The notes below the pieces were generated by a model. It saw only the letters and a list, made by a program, of their open reading frames with translations. It was not told the DNA's origin and searched no databases. Of a DNA stretch of 64,000 bases, positions 63,440 through 64,000 are shown one piece after another. A program made the translations under genes and the position numbers. How positions within the stretch are numbered: position 1 is the stretch's first letter; every line of letters starts with the position of its first letter. This stretch comes from Chthoniobacterales bacterium (lineage in GTDB: Bacteria > Verrucomicrobiota > Verrucomicrobiia > Chthoniobacterales > JAATET01): positions 1 through 64,000 of the forward strand of contig DATCRI010000058.1 in assembly GCA_036569045.1 (NCBI GenBank), read 5' to 3'.

Positions 63440-63945
63440 ACACACCCTTGGAACTCAAACAGATCCCTGCCAACGAGATTCCCGAAGCCCTCGACCGCGC
63501 GGCGCACTACCGCGAACTCGACGAGTCGGCTCAGGCCGAGAGCATCTGCCACGACGTCATTCTGGCCGATCCACACAATCAACGCGCGCATGTCCTGCTG
63601 CTGCAGGCCCTCTGCGACCGCTTCGGGAAGGGCTACGCCGTCGATTTCATCCAGGCGCTCGAGATCCTTCCCGAGCTCGAGGATCCCTACGACCGCGCGT
63701 TTTACGCCGGCTTCATCTCCGACCACAAGGCAAACGCCCTGCTCCGCGACTCCGAAAATGGCTGCCGCTTCGATGCCTACGAATACCTTCGCGAGGCCAT
63801 GAGCTGCTACGAAAGAGCCGAGAGCCTGCGGCCGCACCAATGTGGCGAAGCACGACAGCGCTGGAACGCCTGCGCACGCATCATCTCCGCGAATCGACTG
63901 GAGCCCTGGCCCATCGAACCCGAACCGGAGCCATTTGGCGAATGA
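63436..63945 (+). CDS. Small TPR-like protein downstream of sdhB
   Basis: The 169-residue product, starting at ATG 63436 in overlap with the sdhB stop, is mostly helical. A tandem of helix pairs (ALDRAAHYRELDESAQAESI, DPHNQRAHVLLLQALC, AYEYLREAMSCYERAESLRP) looks like TPR or a related repeat. There is no signal peptide or membrane helix. Tight coupling to sdhB suggests an assembly or regulatory role for the complex, but no function is known. Confidence 0.65.
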   Translation: MNTPLELKQIPANEIPEALDRAAHYRELDESAQAESICHDVILADPHNQRAHVLLLQALCDRFGKGYAVDFIQALEILPELEDPYDRAFYAGFISDHKANALLRDSENGCRFDAYEYLREAMSCYERAESLRPHQCGEARQRWNACARIISANRLEPWPIEPEPEPFGE

Positions 63946-63968
63946 CACGGGATCAAGATTTGTTGACC

Positions 63969-63996
63969 TGGCGCAATATCGGGTGGGCTTGCGCCA
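63969..63996 (+). repeat. 8-bp inverted repeat at the right edge
   Basis: TGGCGCAA and TTGCGCCA are perfect inverted copies with a 12-base spacer. No T-run follows. The window ends four bases later, so its context is unknown. TTGACC lies just upstream, so it might be an operator in a promoter. Confidence 0.4.
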
Positions 63997-64000
63997 ACAG

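Overview
This window reads as the chromosome of a high-GC Gram-negative bacterium, most likely Verrucomicrobiota. The evidence is the long-form IspG, a PEP-CTERM-sorted secreted protein, OprB-type porins, an Sdh1-like (actinobacterial-type) succinate dehydrogenase, and abundant imperfect hairpin repeats between genes. Taxonomy is inferred from protein character only. Genes are dense, with many ATGA overlaps marking operons, and long open frames on the opposite strand of real genes are common GC artefacts.

Layout. 1-2121: the end of a site-2 protease gene, then ispG. 2122-8868: mostly small secreted proteins (ThuA-like, PEP-CTERM, an unknown, a YkuD-like L,D-transpeptidase, an EEP phosphatase, a TlpA-fold protein with no CXXC), a nucleotidyltransferase/partner pair resembling a toxin-antitoxin unit, and tatA. 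9002-12210: a PHP-glycosyltransferase fusion coupled to a DUF2334-like deacetylase, divergent from ftsH (12259-14319). 14615-20226: a metal uptake block with a palindromic operator, an imelysin/EfeO-like protein, an FTR1 permease, an OprB porin and HupE. 20296-25261: a K+ channel with an RCK domain, recQ and kup. 25307-30314: a TrmN6-like methyltransferase, an LLM oxidoreductase and argCJB.

30446-33190: tRNA-Pro(GGG) followed by a visibly AT-richer strip that holds only small or broken genes (zinc ribbon, a frameshifted Ntn-hydrolase, a ParB-like remnant, a small HTH-like protein). This looks like a decayed element inserted at the tRNA.

33194-43607: two universal stress proteins, sufS-sufU, pdxH, a class III ribonucleotide reductase whose glycyl-radical domain is a separate 57-residue gene, nrdG, a radical-SAM relative that has lost its cluster-binding cysteines, feoA-feoB with a Cys-rich partner, and a Crp/FNR regulator. 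Three FNR-type boxes (one perfect) precede sufS/pdxH, nrdD and the feo operon, so this looks like a compact low-oxygen regulon beside its likely regulator.

43667-63945: central carbon metabolism. It holds an OprB porin, then nifJ, a dihydroorotate-dehydrogenase-like gene, class I fumarase and an orphan 50-residue phosphotransacetylase C-terminus in one operon. SulP and AspT-type transporters, GTP-dependent PEP carboxykinase, malate dehydrogenase, a PocR-AraC regulator, a radical SAM protein and sdhCAB with a small TPR-like gene follow. Together they suggest a facultative anaerobe with a reversible C4-dicarboxylate/pyruvate branch and strong iron demand.
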